This document shows, one piece after another, positions 41,908-52,711 of a stretch of DNA of 64,000 nucleotides (position 1 is the stretch's first letter; the number at the start of each line of letters is the position of its first letter). Source of the stretch: Mesotaenium endlicherianum (taxonomy: Eukaryota > Streptophyta > Zygnematophyceae > Zygnematales > Mesotaeniaceae); NCBI GenBank assembly GCA_009602735.1, contig WELA01011136.1, positions 273,911-337,910 of the forward strand, written 5' to 3'. A program made the translations under genes and the position numbers. The notes beneath the pieces are model-generated. The model had not been told where the DNA came from. It saw only the letters and a list, made by a program, of their open reading frames with translations, and ran no database searches.

Positions 41908-42676
41908 TCACCCCCCCGATAGAAAAAGCGACGTCTCGGCGCGTCAAGTCAGGTCTTACACATGTGGAGCAAACTAGTCAACAGTTTCAAGTCAGATGCC
42001 ACACATGTGAAGAGGACTAGTCAAAGGCGCCAAGTCAGGTGCTACACATGTAAGGTAGACTAGGCAAGGTCGTAGGTGGTGTGACCTTATTGGCTAGCCT
42101 ACTCCTTAATGATAAAGAAAATTGTACAAGTTGGCCCAGAATCTGCCACGAACTCAAAAATTCATAGCGGCCACAGAACTGCTCCAAATCTGAAAATTCG
42201 AGTGCCAGACGGACCGCGTCGGAGAACTCTACCGGGTCACCAAATTTGAGAGCATTCTCATTTCTGGAGTGTCGTTGAGAGCTGAGAGAGTAGGCACTCC
42301 TCCAAATCTGTGCAGAAACTTCTGAAAATCATAAGTCCTTCTATACTTCTCCAAATTCTGCAAACTAAGTCTCAAACTGGGCGCTGTAAGATGTTCTACC
42401 AGAGTCTTGAGTTTCAGAGCATTCCAAGTTCAGGGGAGGGCACAATGTCAGAAGGCATATTCTGCCCTAACAATGCCAGCAGCCTGACCCCCTTCTACTT
42501 AGAGCATCATATCTCTCTCACCAGTGCTCCAAATTGAGCAAACTTGGACTCTAAATGACCGGCTACTCATGGACTACAGCCAGGTAAATTTTCAGAATTT
42601 ATTATGCAGAGACCTATTACCAGTAGCAGTTTTAGTTTTCTGTCCAGAAACTGCGAGAAGAGAAGAGTGTCTAATG

Positions 42677-45600
42677 TCAATTTTTCCTCTTTCTTGTTCT
42701 TGCAGGCTGCCTCCAAGGGGTCTTCTGCTGCTTCTTGATGGTGGCAGGCTGCCTCCCTGAAGTCTTCGGGCTTCTAGTAGAGAGACTTGGGGCTGGTCCA
42801 AGATGGGGGTTGGCGGCATGGAAGCGCTTCAACTTTCTCTGAACTTTGTCAAGGTAGTGCGCCGCCACCCAACTATTCTCCGAATCTGGATATCCTTTCC
42901 ACTTGATCAAGTATTGCTGCTGTCTCCTGAAATTTCTCATAGCCACTATGTCTTCCACTTCGTACTCCAAATGATCATCCACTATTGTTGGGGCTGGTGG
43001 GGTTGTCACACGTCCTGGGAACTTGTTGTCGGGTTGCACATATGGCTTGAAGAGGGAAGCGTGGAATACGGGGTCGATGTGCATAGTCTGGGGAAGTTCT
43101 AGCTTGAAAGCAACGGGGTTGACTTGCTGGATAATCTTGAAGGGTCCCAAATACTTGGGAGAGAACTTGCTGCCGGCAGGCCTGTTGTTCAGGGAAATGT
43201 TCTTGGATGATAGTAACACGTTGTCACCCACTCTGTACGTAATTTCTCTTCTGGATCTGTTCGCCACTCTTGCTTGAGCATCTTGCGCGTGTTGTAGAGC
43301 TTTCTTCGCTGCTGTAAGGGCTGCTTCTAATGTCTCCATAAAATCTGTGGCTGCAGGTACTTCATCATGGCCAGCCGTGAAGCTCAGTGGCGTGGTCGGA
43401 TGGAAGCCATAGTTGAGGAAGAATGGGGACTCTTGGGTAGAGGCCTGCGTAGTGTTGTTGTAGGCAAACTCGAGGGGGGTCAAGTACATGTCCCAGTCTT
43501 GCTCGAGGGTAGACACGTAGGCCTTTAGAGAGGTCTTTAGGGTACGATTCATACGCTCGGTTTGCCCATCTGATTGTGGGTGGTAGGCAGTAGACATATC
43601 CAGCGATGTACCCAAGTTCTTGAAGAGATTTTTCCAGAAATGGCTTGTGAATCTTGGATCTCTATCTGACACAATTCTTGATGGTAGTCCATGGAGTCGG
43701 AAGATGTTGTCAAAGATGAGTCTTGCAAGTTGTGGTGCTGTAGCCTTAGTCGTCGTGGGAATAAAATGAGCCATCTTGGTAAGTCTGTCCACCACCGTGA
43801 GTATTGCATTATGGCCTCGAGGTGTCACGGGCAAGTCCACGATAAGGTCCATTGAGATGTCCGTCCATTGTCTTTCGGGGATTGGTAGTGGTTGGAGGAG
43901 TCCTCCCGCCTTTTGCGATGATGGCTTGATTCTTTGGCATGTGTCACAGCTCCTGCAGTACTCCTTGACTTGCTTAGACATGCCTGGCCAACAATAAGTC
44001 CTAGCTAGAACGCCCGTGGTCCTTAGGATTCCAAAGTGTCCTCCAAGAGGGTTGTCGTGTGCTTCTCGTAGAAGCAAGAGCCGGAGGTCTATGTCATTAG
44101 GAACACATCTCTGGCCCGTATCTTGCCTCACCCAATAATTGCCTTCTTGCTTCTTGCATGGGTCCAAGGCTGCTTCTCCGTTCTTGTAGTAAGGGTCTCT
44201 TTCATAGGCGGCTGAAAATCGAGCTTCCAGATCTGTCTTCAGGGATACCATCACTGCATTTAATTGCAGTCTTGAGAGGGGGTCAGCCGGGTTTGTCTTG
44301 CCGGGCTGGTACTGAATCGTGATGTTGTATTGTTGCAAGTATCCGCTCCATCTTGCTTGTCTCCTTGAGAGATACGGCTGCGTTTGGAGGTGCTTTAACG
44401 CCTCGTGGTCCGTGGTGACCAGTACTTTGCGTCCTTCAACGTAGCAGCGCCAAACCTTCAAGGCATGTACAATCGCCAATGCCTCTCGCTCCGTGGTTGT
44501 ATAATTTTGCTCGGCTGGATTTAGCTTCCTTGACTCGTAGGCGATGGGCTGCAGTCCCTTGCCTTGGTCTTGAAGCAGGATTGCTCCTATTGCATAGGAA
44601 GATGCATCGGTGATGACGTGGAAGGGCCAATCTGGGTTTGGACTTGGGAGTGTGAGCACCGGGGATGTGGTCAATCTTCGCTTTAACTCTTGAAATGCCT
44701 CTTCCTCTTTCTCGGTCCATGTATATAGCCTGTCCTTCTTGAGTAGATCTGTCAGGGGGGCTGCTATGTGCGAGAAGCCTTGGATGAATTTTCTGTACCA
44801 ATTGGCAAATCCCAAGAATGACTGGAGTTCTTTCTTGGTCGTGGGGGTTGGCCATTCCTCCACCACCGTGGTCTTCTTGGGGTCTATCTTGATGCCATCA
44901 GCAGTCACGTGGAGACCTAGGAACTCCACTTCTTGTTTGGCAAACTCGCATTTTGACTCCTTCGCAAACAGCTTGTTTTGCTTCAATACTTCAAGGACTT
45001 CTTTCAAGTGTCTCGCATGCTCTTCAAGGGTCTTGCTGTAGATAAGGATGTCATCGATGAATACCACCACAAATCTGTCCAACATGGGCTGAAATATGGT
45101 GTTCATCATAGTCATGAAAGTTGCTGGCGCGTTGGTGAGTCCAAATGGCAGGACCATGAACTCAAAATGTCCATATCTTGTCCTGAATGCCGTCTTCTCT
45201 ATGTCCGGTTCTGCGATGCGAATCTGGTGGTAGCCGCTCCGTAAGTCAATCTTCGTGAAGTACTTGGCTCCAACCAGCCGGTCCATGAGCTCATCCATGC
45301 GCGGCAGCGGGTATCGATTCTTGATGGTGATCTTGTTGAGGGCGCGATAGTCCACACACATCCTCAAGGTACCATCTTTCTTCTTGACAAATAGCACCGG
45401 GGCTCCAAATGGCGACTTGCTAGGTCGAATGAAGCCATGCTCCAGTAGCTCCTTGATTTGCTTCTTGACTTCGTCTAGCTCCGTGTATGACATTTTGAAC
45501 GTAGGCCGAGAGATGGGCTTGCTTCCGGGCTCCAACTCTATCTTGTGGTCTACGAATCTTTTGGGGGGTAGGCCCTTGGGCAATTCCGGGGAGAACACTT

Positions 45601-46342
45601 CTTTGTAGTCCTCTAAGACTTCTTGTATCTCCTTGGGAACGGGGCTGCCTTCTTGACTCTCGATGTCTTTCTTGATGTCTTTTGGCGTGATCAAGGCCAA
45701 AAGAAGCTCGTGTCCCTTCCTCACAAGTCTCTTGAGTTGGAGGGCGGACAATAGTATCTCGTGTGCCGGCTTCTGGATGTCTTGGGTCTGGATATTCTGG
45801 ATTGCGCGCAAAATACAGATTCTTGAAGTGATGTCATTCTTGATCTTGATAGTACCGGTCCTCCAATCAACTTGGGGGTTGTGCTTGGTCAACCAAGGCG
45901 TCCCTAGGATGACGTCGTACTTGCCCAATTGCATGGGGGAGAACACTACTCTATCCTTGAAGGACTTGATAGAGAGTGCCAAGGGGTACGTCTTCTTGGA
46001 AGGGGTAGTATAGGAGAATCCATCGGGCATCATAATCTCCTCGTCGTGGTCAAGAGTTCGCATAGTAATACCGTGCTTGGTGGCAAAATCTGCAGCAATG
46101 AAGTTGCCTTGAGCTCCGCTATCCACCAAGATGTGGACCTTCTCTCCTCCAAGGTAACCTCTCAAACTCATTGGGGCTGGAACGTCGTCTTCAACGGGGG
46201 TCTCCACCTCACTTGGCGTGTTGCCTTCTCGTGAAGTGGGTCTTGGGGTGGTAGGCTCCTGGCCTACCGGCGCTGTCCGTTTTTTGACAACTTTTTGGGG
46301 CATGAAAGTGCACGATGGCCCTTTTCCTTGCAATAAAAGCAT
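42677..46342 (-). CDS. pol polyprotein of family-2 chromovirus (fossil)
   Basis: About 1221 residues. Protease ([12 protein letters not shown], near residue 72), reverse transcriptase ([20 protein letters not shown] and [11 protein letters not shown]), RNase H ([16 protein letters not shown]), integrase head ([10 protein letters not shown]) and core ([16 protein letters not shown]), then a chromodomain ([16 protein letters not shown]). The sequence is clearly distinct from family 1. Its start overlaps the end of gag in another frame, which fits the programmed frameshifting known in this group. Confidence 0.95.
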   Translation of the reverse strand: MLLLQGKGPSCTFMPQKVVKKRTAPVGQEPTTPRPTSREGNTPSEVETPVEDDVPAPMSLRGYLGGEKVHILVDSGAQGNFIAADFATKHGITMRTLDHDEEIMMPDGFSYTTPSKKTYPLALSIKSFKDRVVFSPMQLGKYDVILGTPWLTKHNPQVDWRTGTIKIKNDITSRICILRAIQNIQTQDIQKPAHEILLSALQLKRLVRKGHELLLALITPKDIKKDIESQEGSPVPKEIQEVLEDYKEVFSPELPKGLPPKRFVDHKIELEPGSKPISRPTFKMSYTELDEVKKQIKELLEHGFIRPSKSPFGAPVLFVKKKDGTLRMCVDYRALNKITIKNRYPLPRMDELMDRLVGAKYFTKIDLRSGYHQIRIAEPDIEKTAFRTRYGHFEFMVLPFGLTNAPATFMTMMNTIFQPMLDRFVVVFIDDILIYSKTLEEHARHLKEVLEVLKQNKLFAKESKCEFAKQEVEFLGLHVTADGIKIDPKKTTVVEEWPTPTTKKELQSFLGFANWYRKFIQGFSHIAAPLTDLLKKDRLYTWTEKEEEAFQELKRRLTTSPVLTLPSPNPDWPFHVITDASSYAIGAILLQDQGKGLQPIAYESRKLNPAEQNYTTTEREALAIVHALKVWRCYVEGRKVLVTTDHEALKHLQTQPYLSRRQARWSGYLQQYNITIQYQPGKTNPADPLSRLQLNAVMVSLKTDLEARFSAAYERDPYYKNGEAALDPCKKQEGNYWVRQDTGQRCVPNDIDLRLLLLREAHDNPLGGHFGILRTTGVLARTYCWPGMSKQVKEYCRSCDTCQRIKPSSQKAGGLLQPLPIPERQWTDISMDLIVDLPVTPRGHNAILTVVDRLTKMAHFIPTTTKATAPQLARLIFDNIFRLHGLPSRIVSDRDPRFTSHFWKNLFKNLGTSLDMSTAYHPQSDGQTERMNRTLKTSLKAYVSTLEQDWDMYLTPLEFAYNNTTQASTQESPFFLNYGFHPTTPLSFTAGHDEVPAATDFMETLEAALTAAKKALQHAQDAQARVANRSRREITYRVGDNVLLSSKNISLNNRPAGSKFSPKYLGPFKIIQQVNPVAFKLELPQTMHIDPVFHASLFKPYVQPDNKFPGRVTTPPAPTIVDDHLEYEVEDIVAMRNFRRQQQYLIKWKGYPDSENSWVAAHYLDKVQRKLKRFHAANPHLGPAPSLSTRSPKTSGRQPATIKKQQKTPWRQPARTRKRKN

Positions 46343-47544
46343 AGTCCAGCCGTCATGAGAGCTTCTTTTTCAGCCGGGGAGAGTCTTGCTTTCACTCCTT
46401 GCTGGTTTCTTGCATCATAAGTGTCATTGGAGGGTCTTCCACTCTTCCGGGCAGCCGCGGGGTCCCTTTTAATAACTCCGATTTCCATGGGTGTGGGTCC
46501 AGATTCGGATGTGGAAGGGGCTGCGTACACCCGCGTCGTCGGTACCCGTGAAGATGAAGGCACGGAGTGCTTGAAATCCAAGGTATCCACCTTTTGGGCC
46601 ACTTCAATGATCTTTGAGAAGTCCGTCAAGTCGCGTAACTCCACTTCCTTTGCCACCTTGGGTTTGAGGCCAAAGATGTAGCGGTCAATCTTCTCCTCGA
46701 GAGACATGTTGGGGATCTCAAGAGTGAGGGCGTGAAATCTGGATGTATACTCTTGAACGGACGTCGTTTGCTTGAGATGGTGGAGCTTTCCTCGGGCAAT
46801 CTTCTCCGCATTGATGGGCATGAATTGCTTCTTGAGGGCCTCACGAAAATCTGCCCATCTTGCATATGATGGTGGGGGCTCTTGGCCGAGCATGGGGTGC
46901 GCCATAGCTTGATATATAGCCGCTTGATAGTTACGCCACCATGATGTTGCTGCTCCTCTAAGTAAGGTAACGGCAAAGGGAACGTAGTCCTCCTCGGGTA
47001 CTTCAAGGAATGCGAGGTACGTCTCCACTTGGTAGAGCCATAAATTCAGGTTGGCACCTTTCCCGGGGTTGAAAGTGTCGGGTTTGCCGGGCTTGATGAG
47101 TTTCCTTGCTCTCGTTGGCTCTTGTGGAGGCGCTTGAGCCGGGGCTGGATTTTGAGCATTGCTCGCAATAGGGGCAACCATGGCAGCCATAGCTTCTCTT
47201 GACGCTTGCACGGTTGCTTCATAGGTGGCCAAGCCCACTTGGTTGTGGACGGTCATTAGGAAGGCTGCCCACTCATTTGCGGGAACTCCTTGTGGTGGGG
47301 TCAACTTTGCTATAGCGGCTGCCACGGGATTTGACGGTGCTCCTCCTTGTGGTGCTTCTTGTTGTTGGAGATTTCCTTGAGTAGGCTCTCCCATCGACGC
47401 TGGAGGAGGGTGTGCTCCTCCTTGTGGTGCTTCTTGTTGTTGCAGATTTTCTTGAGTGGGCTCTCCCATCGGCGCTGGAGGAGGGTGTCTTGGAGAGGAA
47501 GGGCTTCCTTCGAAAGCTTGCTGTTGGTCTTGAGGATCGGCCAT
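46264..47544 (-). CDS. gag polyprotein of family-2 chromovirus (fossil)
   Basis: 426 residues from [13 protein letters not shown]. The N-terminus has two tandem Pro/Gln/Gly-rich repeats of about 26 residues (each with MGEPTQ and [11 protein letters not shown]). The capsid region follows ([22 protein letters not shown]), and the end has a CCHC zinc knuckle, [14 protein letters not shown]. The frame is open over its full length. Confidence 0.9.
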   Translation of the reverse strand: MADPQDQQQAFEGSPSSPRHPPPAPMGEPTQENLQQQEAPQGGAHPPPASMGEPTQGNLQQQEAPQGGAPSNPVAAAIAKLTPPQGVPANEWAAFLMTVHNQVGLATYEATVQASREAMAAMVAPIASNAQNPAPAQAPPQEPTRARKLIKPGKPDTFNPGKGANLNLWLYQVETYLAFLEVPEEDYVPFAVTLLRGAATSWWRNYQAAIYQAMAHPMLGQEPPPSYARWADFREALKKQFMPINAEKIARGKLHHLKQTTSVQEYTSRFHALTLEIPNMSLEEKIDRYIFGLKPKVAKEVELRDLTDFSKIIEVAQKVDTLDFKHSVPSSSRVPTTRVYAAPSTSESGPTPMEIGVIKRDPAAARKSGRPSNDTYDARNQQGVKARLSPAEKEALMTAGLCFYCKEKGHRALSCPKKLSKNGQRR

Positions 47545-47581
47545 CTTCTTGTGCTACCAAAGTGCCTAGCTCCGATACCAC

Positions 47582-48084
47582 TGTAGTGAAACAGATAGAT
47601 AAAGTACTTAGTAAAACAGAATACTTTATCTATTCAAGACAAGGATCTTTGAACACAAGTGGTAGCTTCTTGAAAGAGAGATGGCTTCTTGAAAGTTAAT
47701 ATATTTCTGGATTTTGGCAAGTACAAGAGTGATTCTGGAATGTCTTTCTATGTTCTAGCTCTTGTTTATATACTTGCTACATAAGTAATTTCTAGGAAGG
47801 TGTATGTTGATGTGTTGGCACCCAACACATCCCAAAACTTGCCACCTCTTTCTAGAATAATGTACACATGTCCTTTTGACCTAAAAATGGCACATCTGAC
47901 TTTTGCCACATGGAGTTCTTCTAGGTCTTTCCTCTAACTTCGAAAATGCCTTGGAAGGTTCAAAGGACATGAACCAAGTTACTAGAGTACCTACTCACAC
48001 TTGACTCCACACCATACTACTTCAAATATATTTGAAAACATTAAAATATATTCAAACTAATGTATAATAACTCAAATCACTACA
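47582..48084 (-). repeat. 5' LTR of family-2 chromovirus
   Basis: 503 bases. The adjacent minus-strand primer site is separated from it by one base. Confidence 0.9.
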
Positions 48085-48089
48085 GCCTA

Positions 48090-48111
48090 TTTGGTAAGTC
48101 GATTCATTTCA
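48090..48111 (+). repeat. Last 22 bases of the split family-1 3' LTR
   Basis: Ends GATTCATTTCA, as the family-1 5' LTR does at 33350. Separated from the main part by the nested element and its duplicated GCCTA. Confidence 0.85.
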
Positions 48112-48822
48112 CGCAGCAGGTATTGCTCTTCTTGATGACAAAGCGGACAGGCGGGCTTTCGCAGCCTCTTTCTGGATTTTTGAATCCCTCGCCTTCTTTT
48201 GCTCATCAAACGCCCATTCCTGGGTAAGGTTCTCATCCTTCCGAAATTGGCGATAAAGCAACAAGGCATCCTTGTCCAAGTACTGAACCAAGCTTATAAA
48301 AGCGACTAACTGAGTGTAAGAAGAATCCTTTCGAATTTTCTCAAAGAAATCAGCCCAATAGATCTCGTCAAACTCTTTGAAAGTGAGACTATTTACACCG
48401 GTTCGTCCACTAAAACACTTTGTAGACAGCTTGAACTTAGGATTTTCATCCTTATCATCACCAGTCATTTCAAATGGTGACCAAGACTCACTATCTTTAC
48501 CCCACACGTCGTGCTCTCTGCCCAAATTGGGTACAAAGGCTCGTTCGTTACCAGGATTCTCACCGTTCGTGGCAATATGGCAAGACTCGTCTCTCGACGG
48601 TTGCTCACTTCACAGGTTATCCGTGTGCTCAGATGTCTCACTTCCTCGTGGACTCTGGCTTGAATCAGAACCTTCCACAGGCTCCACAGGGTAATAAAGT
48701 CTTCCACTCCTCAACCGCATGTACGGTTGAATTTCTCCGGGTTCCCTTCCAGGTGGAGCATCGGCGACCCTCACAGGCCTGAATCCCCAATTAGCTTGGG
48801 AATCTCTATTCACCTGAACCAC
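48112..48822 (-). mobile_element. Gag-like remnant of a third element
   Basis: Minus-strand coding-like DNA. The upstream part contains MRLRSGRLYYP, an arginine-rich motif often seen near the N-terminus of LTR-element gag proteins. The downstream part has an acidic and aromatic segment (FKEFDEIYWADFFEKIRKDS) and a charged C-terminal run. It is cut off at the family-1 LTR at 48111 and is broken. The family could not be settled, and a host gene fragment cannot be excluded. Confidence 0.35.
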
Positions 48823-51800
48823 AGAACCAAGTTCTCAGAAGTAGGACAGAAGTCTCTTACTTCCACATAGGCTTTATGCCTTAAGATTCTTGGGTTCACA
48901 GGTGAGCAAATTGTAGTTTGCAGAAATCATACTCTAAGCAGCTTGACATACAACGTCAGGTTCAGAGAAAATTGCCCTTCAGGCTTTCGCTTAACTTTCA
49001 CAAGTCACAGCTTACAAAACTCTGAAACTACACGTCTATGCTGGCCTGGGTCAAGCTCTTCACTTAACACCGCGTCTTAACAGCTCTTTACTGCCAGGCT
49101 AGGCTCACTCAGTTCTTCACTGAGAGCTTTATCTGTCAATACTACTCTCTCTCTTCGAGATGCGAATGCGACTTTTAAGAACCTGAAAACCAACACACAA
49201 ATCACCATTTTAAGGCTGCTTCACACACACTTGTGGCGTTCAGCCGAATCTGTGCTAATCTCCTAGCAGATTCTATTCTGCAGTCCTCCTGCTTTCAACA
49301 GTGAGATTCCCTCTTGGGAACTCCTACAATCCTAACTTATCTATGATACATTGAGAAGAATCTTCAGCGTCGGCAGAAGCGTGGGGCCTCGGCCCTCCAA
49401 TGGCCTTGGGAACTCCTTCTTCTTCTTCGCGCCCTTCTTCTCCTTCCTTCTGCTTCCTCTGCTTCTTGGCAAAAGTGCGTGAGAGTGGATGTCACGTCCC
49501 AGGCAAGATTCGTGCCTTTTGCAGGCACCACACAGCGTCATCTTTCGAGAATGCCGTGCTTAATCACAAAGCTTAGCTGCATGTTGCTTCTGCCTAGCCA
49601 TGCCCAACTTAAACTTGTAGTTACTCAGCATGCATGCACACCTCGTGACTGTCGCGCGCGGCTGCTTAGCTTCTCAGCTGGCAGTCACGCCTAATTGGCT
49701 CATTGCTAAGAAGTCCTGAACGGTGTGTTCAAGCGAATGCCACCTGCTCAAGATTCCCAACCGGGCGACCGTAATCTATCTTGGCATTGCGGCCATAACC
49801 TGGCTTAATCCGCTAGTCACACAGTACCGGACTTGGTACCTGCTGGGTAGCCCATCACTGATCTCCAGTTTCTAGCCTCGCGGCTGTCTATGCTGTCAAA
49901 ACCTTCCCCATTCCAAGGTGTGGGGCACATTGACATTGACCCCTTGCCAGTGGTCTTGATGCCGACATAACCGCTGACTGCGACGAAATCAGTCAAGTGG
50001 TCGGTGAGTCAACGTTGACTTTCCGTACCTGGGTGGCCGTAGCTTGCGCTGCGCGTGCGGCACCGTCAAACGGATAGTAGTCGCGACAAAAGTCTTTTAT
50101 ACAAATTACAGTCTTTAATACAAATCACATTCCAAAATAATGCAGGAAAGATTAGCCCAAATTTTTAACACGTAGTAAAGAGGGCGGCACCTAATCAGAT
50201 CCAGAAGGAGGCTGAAGGTACATAATACATATGGATAAGTGGAGTTTGGACCCCAAAAGAAAGTTATGCCCCAAGGGTAACTAAGTGTGCTTACCCATTA
50301 GGCCGTTATTGTGACCACGGATCGAGTGGACCACGGTAGAAGCTGTTAATATGCCGTCAGCAAATTCTTGGTCAAGTCGACGTCCCCTGCTTGAAAGGTG
50401 TATTCCCGTCAATAGGAATGGTCTATTTCATTTTTGACGCACACATGGTATTTACGGGCTGCCGACACCTTGGGGCAGTAGATTTACAAGCTCATTTAGT
50501 AGTTGGTCAGACTCCCGAAAATAATTTACGTACATCGCAGCGCTACGAAGAACGTCTTGCCCGCATGTGGAAGTCCGTGAGAAAGTTTTCAGACACAAAA
50601 GCGGTCGAAATTGGGAAAATTGGGGAGACCACAAATGCAACGAAGGTTGGGACGTCAGCTGGGGCGGCGGGTGCCGTCCACGTACACGCGAGATAACGAG
50701 ATCATGGGTTCGTCGACCATCATCCTGGTCAAAAAAAAAAGTAGCTCGGGAGCATGTTTGCCGAATTGACCACGAACATCCCTAGGTGCAACGTCTTGAC
50801 CAACTGACTATTCCGGGTTCAAACGGTATTTACCGTGGTCGATAACTGGTCACGAGAAGACAAAATATGCACAGTTCACCGGACACGTTGCAGTTTTCCG
50901 CCGGCATTCTCTACGTCAGCTTTTAGCGAGGTGGACGATTTACGCGCAGTTATCACACGCTCTACGGAAACCGTGGTCGTGGTCATGTTTCTAGGTCCAA
51001 AATAAAAGCTAATGGGCAAGGACTATAACACCAGTTTTCCATTTTTGGTTCGAACTTTAAGTCGAACCAGGTCGAACTTCGATCATGTAGCCGTCACCTT
51101 CATATCTCGAATTGAATGATTCTGTAGGATCTACTTAGATTGTGTGCGATTGCTAGATTTTCTGGTTCCCTATCATTAACGGGGAGGTGTGTGGCGGGGT
51201 GGAAAATTCAGGTATATAATTAAATTCTGCCCCAACCCGCCTGTTTCTCTTGAGGGAGGTAGTTGATGTTACGTCGATATGGCACCGTCGGAATTTTAAA
51301 TGCCGAAACGTGACGTCCTTTCCAGTGTGCTCACTTGTGCTTTGATCTTCGTACTCGGGCTCGGTCCCGACGGCTGTCGAGCCAGGTTGGCCCAGGCCTC
51401 AAAGCAGCCCAAAAGCAGTTTTTCCCATGCTTTGACCAGACAAGATACTCAGGTCACGAGAGTAATCACGTCTGCTCCAGTCTGCTCCAATCCGTCCGAT
51501 ATTTCGAAGGCTCCTATATCCACCACTATCCACCTTTTTCACCCTTTGCAAGCTGGTAACAGCTGGTAGCTGCTGATCGTTGAACTTGAGAGACGCCGCA
51601 AATTGCCGCAAATGACTCCTGAACGGTCTAGTCGTTAGCAAGATGTACGCTAATGTACGTAGTTGCAACTGCTGCGATGAGAAGCGTGTGGAAGGACGGG
51701 GTTGAGGCTCGAGCAGGGTTGAGAGTTTGAGACCTCCAGGTGTCGATGGTGCATGGTCGAGTAAGGTATTTTCCAGGCAATTCGACCTTGGCCCACCCAT

Positions 51801-52711
51801 ATCGACACTTGCAAGGTATGAATTAACGACGATTCAAACGGATAAGCAGATCATGCTTGCTGTCCAGTATATTGTCAATTCCGTTACTTTGAGATTGGCA
51901 GTGGGCCATTGGATAGAGGGCAAAAAAAGTCATTCAAGGAATATTGTTTTTGGTTCACGCCCGAACAACCGGACGTAACCACCAGTGTAACAACACCGAA
52001 TGAGCCACTGAGTGCCAAAGCCAGGCCACCGCCACCGCGTGAAATGTCTTGACTCCCGCCCTTACAGATTGTCTCCCCAAAAATTTTAGTGTCAGAGAGA
52101 CGTTGTGAGAAGGTCCAAATTGGTACGAAGACTGCTCTTAGTTGCTGCTTCCGGCTGCTTCATCTGGAGAGATTCACGGATGGCCAAACAAAATTTTTAT
52201 ATGATGCCCGTATAATAAGGGCAAGATTGATGCATATTTAACTTTCGTAAACGCGTCCATAATATCCTAGAACGTACCAAAATCTTTTGAACCTGTTGGT
52301 GTTGGTTGGTATCCAGTATCCAGATACATTTAAACGGGTCAAAGTCGTGTAAAACAGTTGCTATGGTGAAAAGTTGCCGTTCAAATACGTCGGATTGTAA
52401 GAGCATCCCTCGAAGTCGCTCTTGACCAGGCCCCCACGAAGACGTATAGATGAGAGAAGAAAGTAACCAGCTTGCAATTTATTCCACGCCTACACTTAGC
52501 CTATTGCAGCTCCATTTCCCGCGAGATTGTCTGTGGCGGTAGCAGTCAGTCATGTCATTTGGGTGAGCATATAGAGAAACCACGATTAAGGGCCATAAAG
52601 TGAGTGGTACAACATAATGGGAGATGTGCGCTTGTTTCTTGGGGGCTAATCATTTGTAGCTTCATCTTTGGTAATTGAAGGTCTAGGAAAGCTGAAGGCT
52701 TAGGAAAAGAC
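48823..52711. other. Spacer, possible element debris, and bHLH promoter region
   Basis: 48823-49330 may include leader or LTR sequence of the gag-like remnant, but I found no terminal repeat. 49370-49475 holds the purine-rich repeat. 49700-52440 is unrecognised, with many GTCGA and GGTCG words. The last 250 bases before 52712 should contain the bHLH promoter and leader. Confidence 0.4.
49370..49475 (-). repeat. Purine-rich repeat related to 26560-26705
   Basis: The minus strand carries the GGAGAAGAAGG tract, the GGAGTTCCCAAGGCCA block and CGACGCTGAAGA, in the same order as the plus-strand partner. One minus-strand frame reads a Lys/Glu-rich stretch, then GVPKAIGG and ADAEDSS. Confidence 0.5.

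Larger units (their letters stand above)
41406..48084 (-). mobile_element. Chromovirus (Ty3/gypsy), family 2, nested and young
   Basis: A 6679-base minus-strand element inserted into the 3' LTR of the family-1 chromovirus. Its LTRs are 41406-41907 and 47582-48084, with TGTAG...CTACA ends. The insertion is flanked by the 5-bp duplication GCCTA (41401-41405 and 48085-48089). On the minus strand the primer site TGGTATCGGAGC follows the 5' LTR (about 47580-47569), and a CGGGGGGTGA purine tract precedes the 3' LTR (about 41908-41917). The LTRs differ at about a dozen of 502 positions by eye (about 2-3%), so it is recent. Gag and pol frames are open and the element looks whole. Confidence 0.95.
32631..48111 (+). 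mobile_element. Chromovirus (Ty3/gypsy), family 1, interrupted by a nested element
   Basis: Plus-strand LTR retrotransposon. Parts: 5' LTR 32631-33350, primer site TGGTATCGGAGC at 33352 (initiator-Met tRNA type), gag region 33385-34863, pol 34932-38648, a third ORF ending 40592, a purine tract, and a 3' LTR starting 40706 that is split by the younger element at 41406-48084 and ends at 48111. It looks nearly whole, with at most one or two breaks besides the nested insertion. I see no target-site duplication (GCATT on the left, CGCAG on the right). The two LTRs agree closely over their second half but much less in the first 250 bases, so its history may include recombination. It is younger than the truncated copy on its left. 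Confidence 0.9.
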
